DNA of 64,000 nucleotides from Candidatus Rhodoferax bjergmarkensis. GTDB lineage: Bacteria; Pseudomonadota; Gammaproteobacteria; Burkholderiales; Burkholderiaceae_C. The notes beneath the pieces were generated by a model. That model was not told the origin of the DNA. It did no database searches and was given only the letters and a program-made list of their open reading frames with translations. Numbering within the stretch: position 1 is the stretch's first letter; each line of letters starts with the position of its first letter. Position numbers and translations under genes: made by a program. The stretch is from assembly GCA_016708345.1 (NCBI GenBank), contig JADJFX010000036.1:1-64000 (forward strand), read 5' to 3'. This document shows, one piece after another, positions 63,312 through 64,000 of the stretch.

Positions 63312-64000
63312 TCAGTACGGTTTGAAATTGGCATTGCCCCCCCGCACCGCTGCACTGACCAAGGGAGCGCTGAGCCGGGGGGCTGGCCGGCCTGCACCAC
63401 CCCGGCGCTCTGGGCCAGCCAAGGCATGACGATTGCGCACCACCGGGGCATCGCCGCCAATGTTGAAAAAGGCAATCGACTGCTGCAACTGCTCGGCCTG
63501 GCCGGACAACTCTTCGCTGGTTGCGGCCAATTGTTCGGAAGCAGAGGCGTTTTGCTGCGTTGCTTTGCTCAGTTGCCCCATGGCACCGCCAATTTGCACC
63601 ACTGATTCGCTTTGCTCGTTGCTGGCCGCGGCAATCTCCTGCACCAGCTCGGAGGTTTTCTGGATGCTGGGCACAATTTCATCGAGCAAATGGCCCGCGC
63701 GCTCTGCGGTTGACACACTGTTGCCCGCCAGATCACCAATCTCCTTGGCCGCCTCCTGGCTGCGCTCTGCCAGCTTGCGCACTTCTGCGGCTACCACGGC
63801 AAAACCTTTGCCGTGCTCACCCGCACGCGCCGCCTCGATGGCGGCATTCAAGGCCAGCAGGTTGGTCTGGTAGGCAATGTCGTCCACGATGCCAATCTTG
63901 GCGGCAATTTGCTTCATGGCCACCACAGTCTGGCTGACGGCGCTACCGCCGTCGGTGGCTTCCTTGCTGGCTTTTGTCGCCATGCCGTCAGTTACCTTGG
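63312..64000 (-). CDS. Methyl-accepting chemotaxis protein, C-terminal part (runs off the window)
   Basis: At least 229 residues, open to the window end. It has the signalling hairpin tip EAARAGEHGKGFAVVAAEVR and helical bundles, nearly the same as residues about 440-670 of the 60762-62774 receptor, ending NANFKPY. The N-terminus and sensor lie beyond base 64000. The near-identity points to recent duplication or gene conversion. Confidence 0.92.
   Translation of the reverse strand, partial: KVTDGMATKASKEATDGGSAVSQTVVAMKQIAAKIGIVDDIAYQTNLLALNAAIEAARAGEHGKGFAVVAAEVRKLAERSQEAAKEIGDLAGNSVSTAERAGHLLDEIVPSIQKTSELVQEIAAASNEQSESVVQIGGAMGQLSKATQQNASASEQLAATSEELSGQAEQLQQSIAFFNIGGDAPVVRNRHALAGPERRGGAGRPAPRLSAPLVSAAVRGGNANFKPY

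Overview
The window is about 64 kb of a betaproteobacterial chromosome. It most resembles Comamonadaceae (Rhodoferax/Polaromonas type), judging from gene families, operon styles, moderately high GC, a PEP-CTERM protein, a phasin, type-2 ArgC, and a short dispersed repeat (core ATAGCTGCTTGCGCA) at nine or more sites. The genus is an inference. No rRNA, tRNA or CRISPR array was found.

Layout. 1-5.5 kb: end of a Wzy/PglL-like O-oligosaccharide ligase, a PEP-CTERM protein, a phasin and a TPR protein. 5.6-15.4 kb (minus strand): a compact signalling run of CHASE2 Ser/Thr kinase, PP2C phosphatase, double-FHA protein, CHASE2 adenylate cyclase, metallo-beta-lactamase-fold cyclic-nucleotide phosphodiesterase and a GAF-PilB/GspE-like ATPase. 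This is the most interesting system here. 15.6-22.2 kb: TerC, sucCD, argC, purT and a DUF4143 ATPase. 22.3-31.3 kb: a MITE-like inverted repeat, a 7TMR-DISM CheA-like kinase, DUF2189 and DUF2788 membrane proteins, a Pat-type acyl-CoA-synthetase/GNAT protein, NnrU and a diguanylate cyclase. 31.7-38.8 kb: an acyl-ACP-reductase-like dehydrogenase, a CBS protein and a molybdenum hydroxylase operon (2Fe-2S subunit, molybdopterin subunit, XdhC, MocA-like). 38.9-42.8 kb: a decayed VapBC pair, an XRE regulator, a glycosyltransferase, a group II intron remnant and a lipoprotein esterase. 43-48 kb: an OmpR-type two-component pair, tandem diguanylate cyclases and a ProQ-family protein. 48.1-56 kb: a CzcCBA-type metal efflux operon flanked by two related small periplasmic proteins, with a CzcI-like protein and a sensor-kinase remnant. 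56.2-64 kb: an AAA-ATPase/PD-(D/E)XK protein and a chemotaxis operon (mcp, Aer-like PAS, mcp, cheV, cheR, cheB).

Integrity. Seven loci have a broken reading frame where both halves are clearly homologous to one family. Four are single-base losses in homopolymers of 4-6 bases, so sequencing error is a serious possibility. These genes are given as single features with the break position. vapBC also carries an in-frame stop and may be truly decayed.

The genes are rich in signalling: Ser/Thr phosphorylation, cAMP, c-di-GMP (three GGDEF proteins, all with an RxxD I-site), two-component systems and chemotaxis. This suits a motile environmental bacterium that stores PHA and resists metals.
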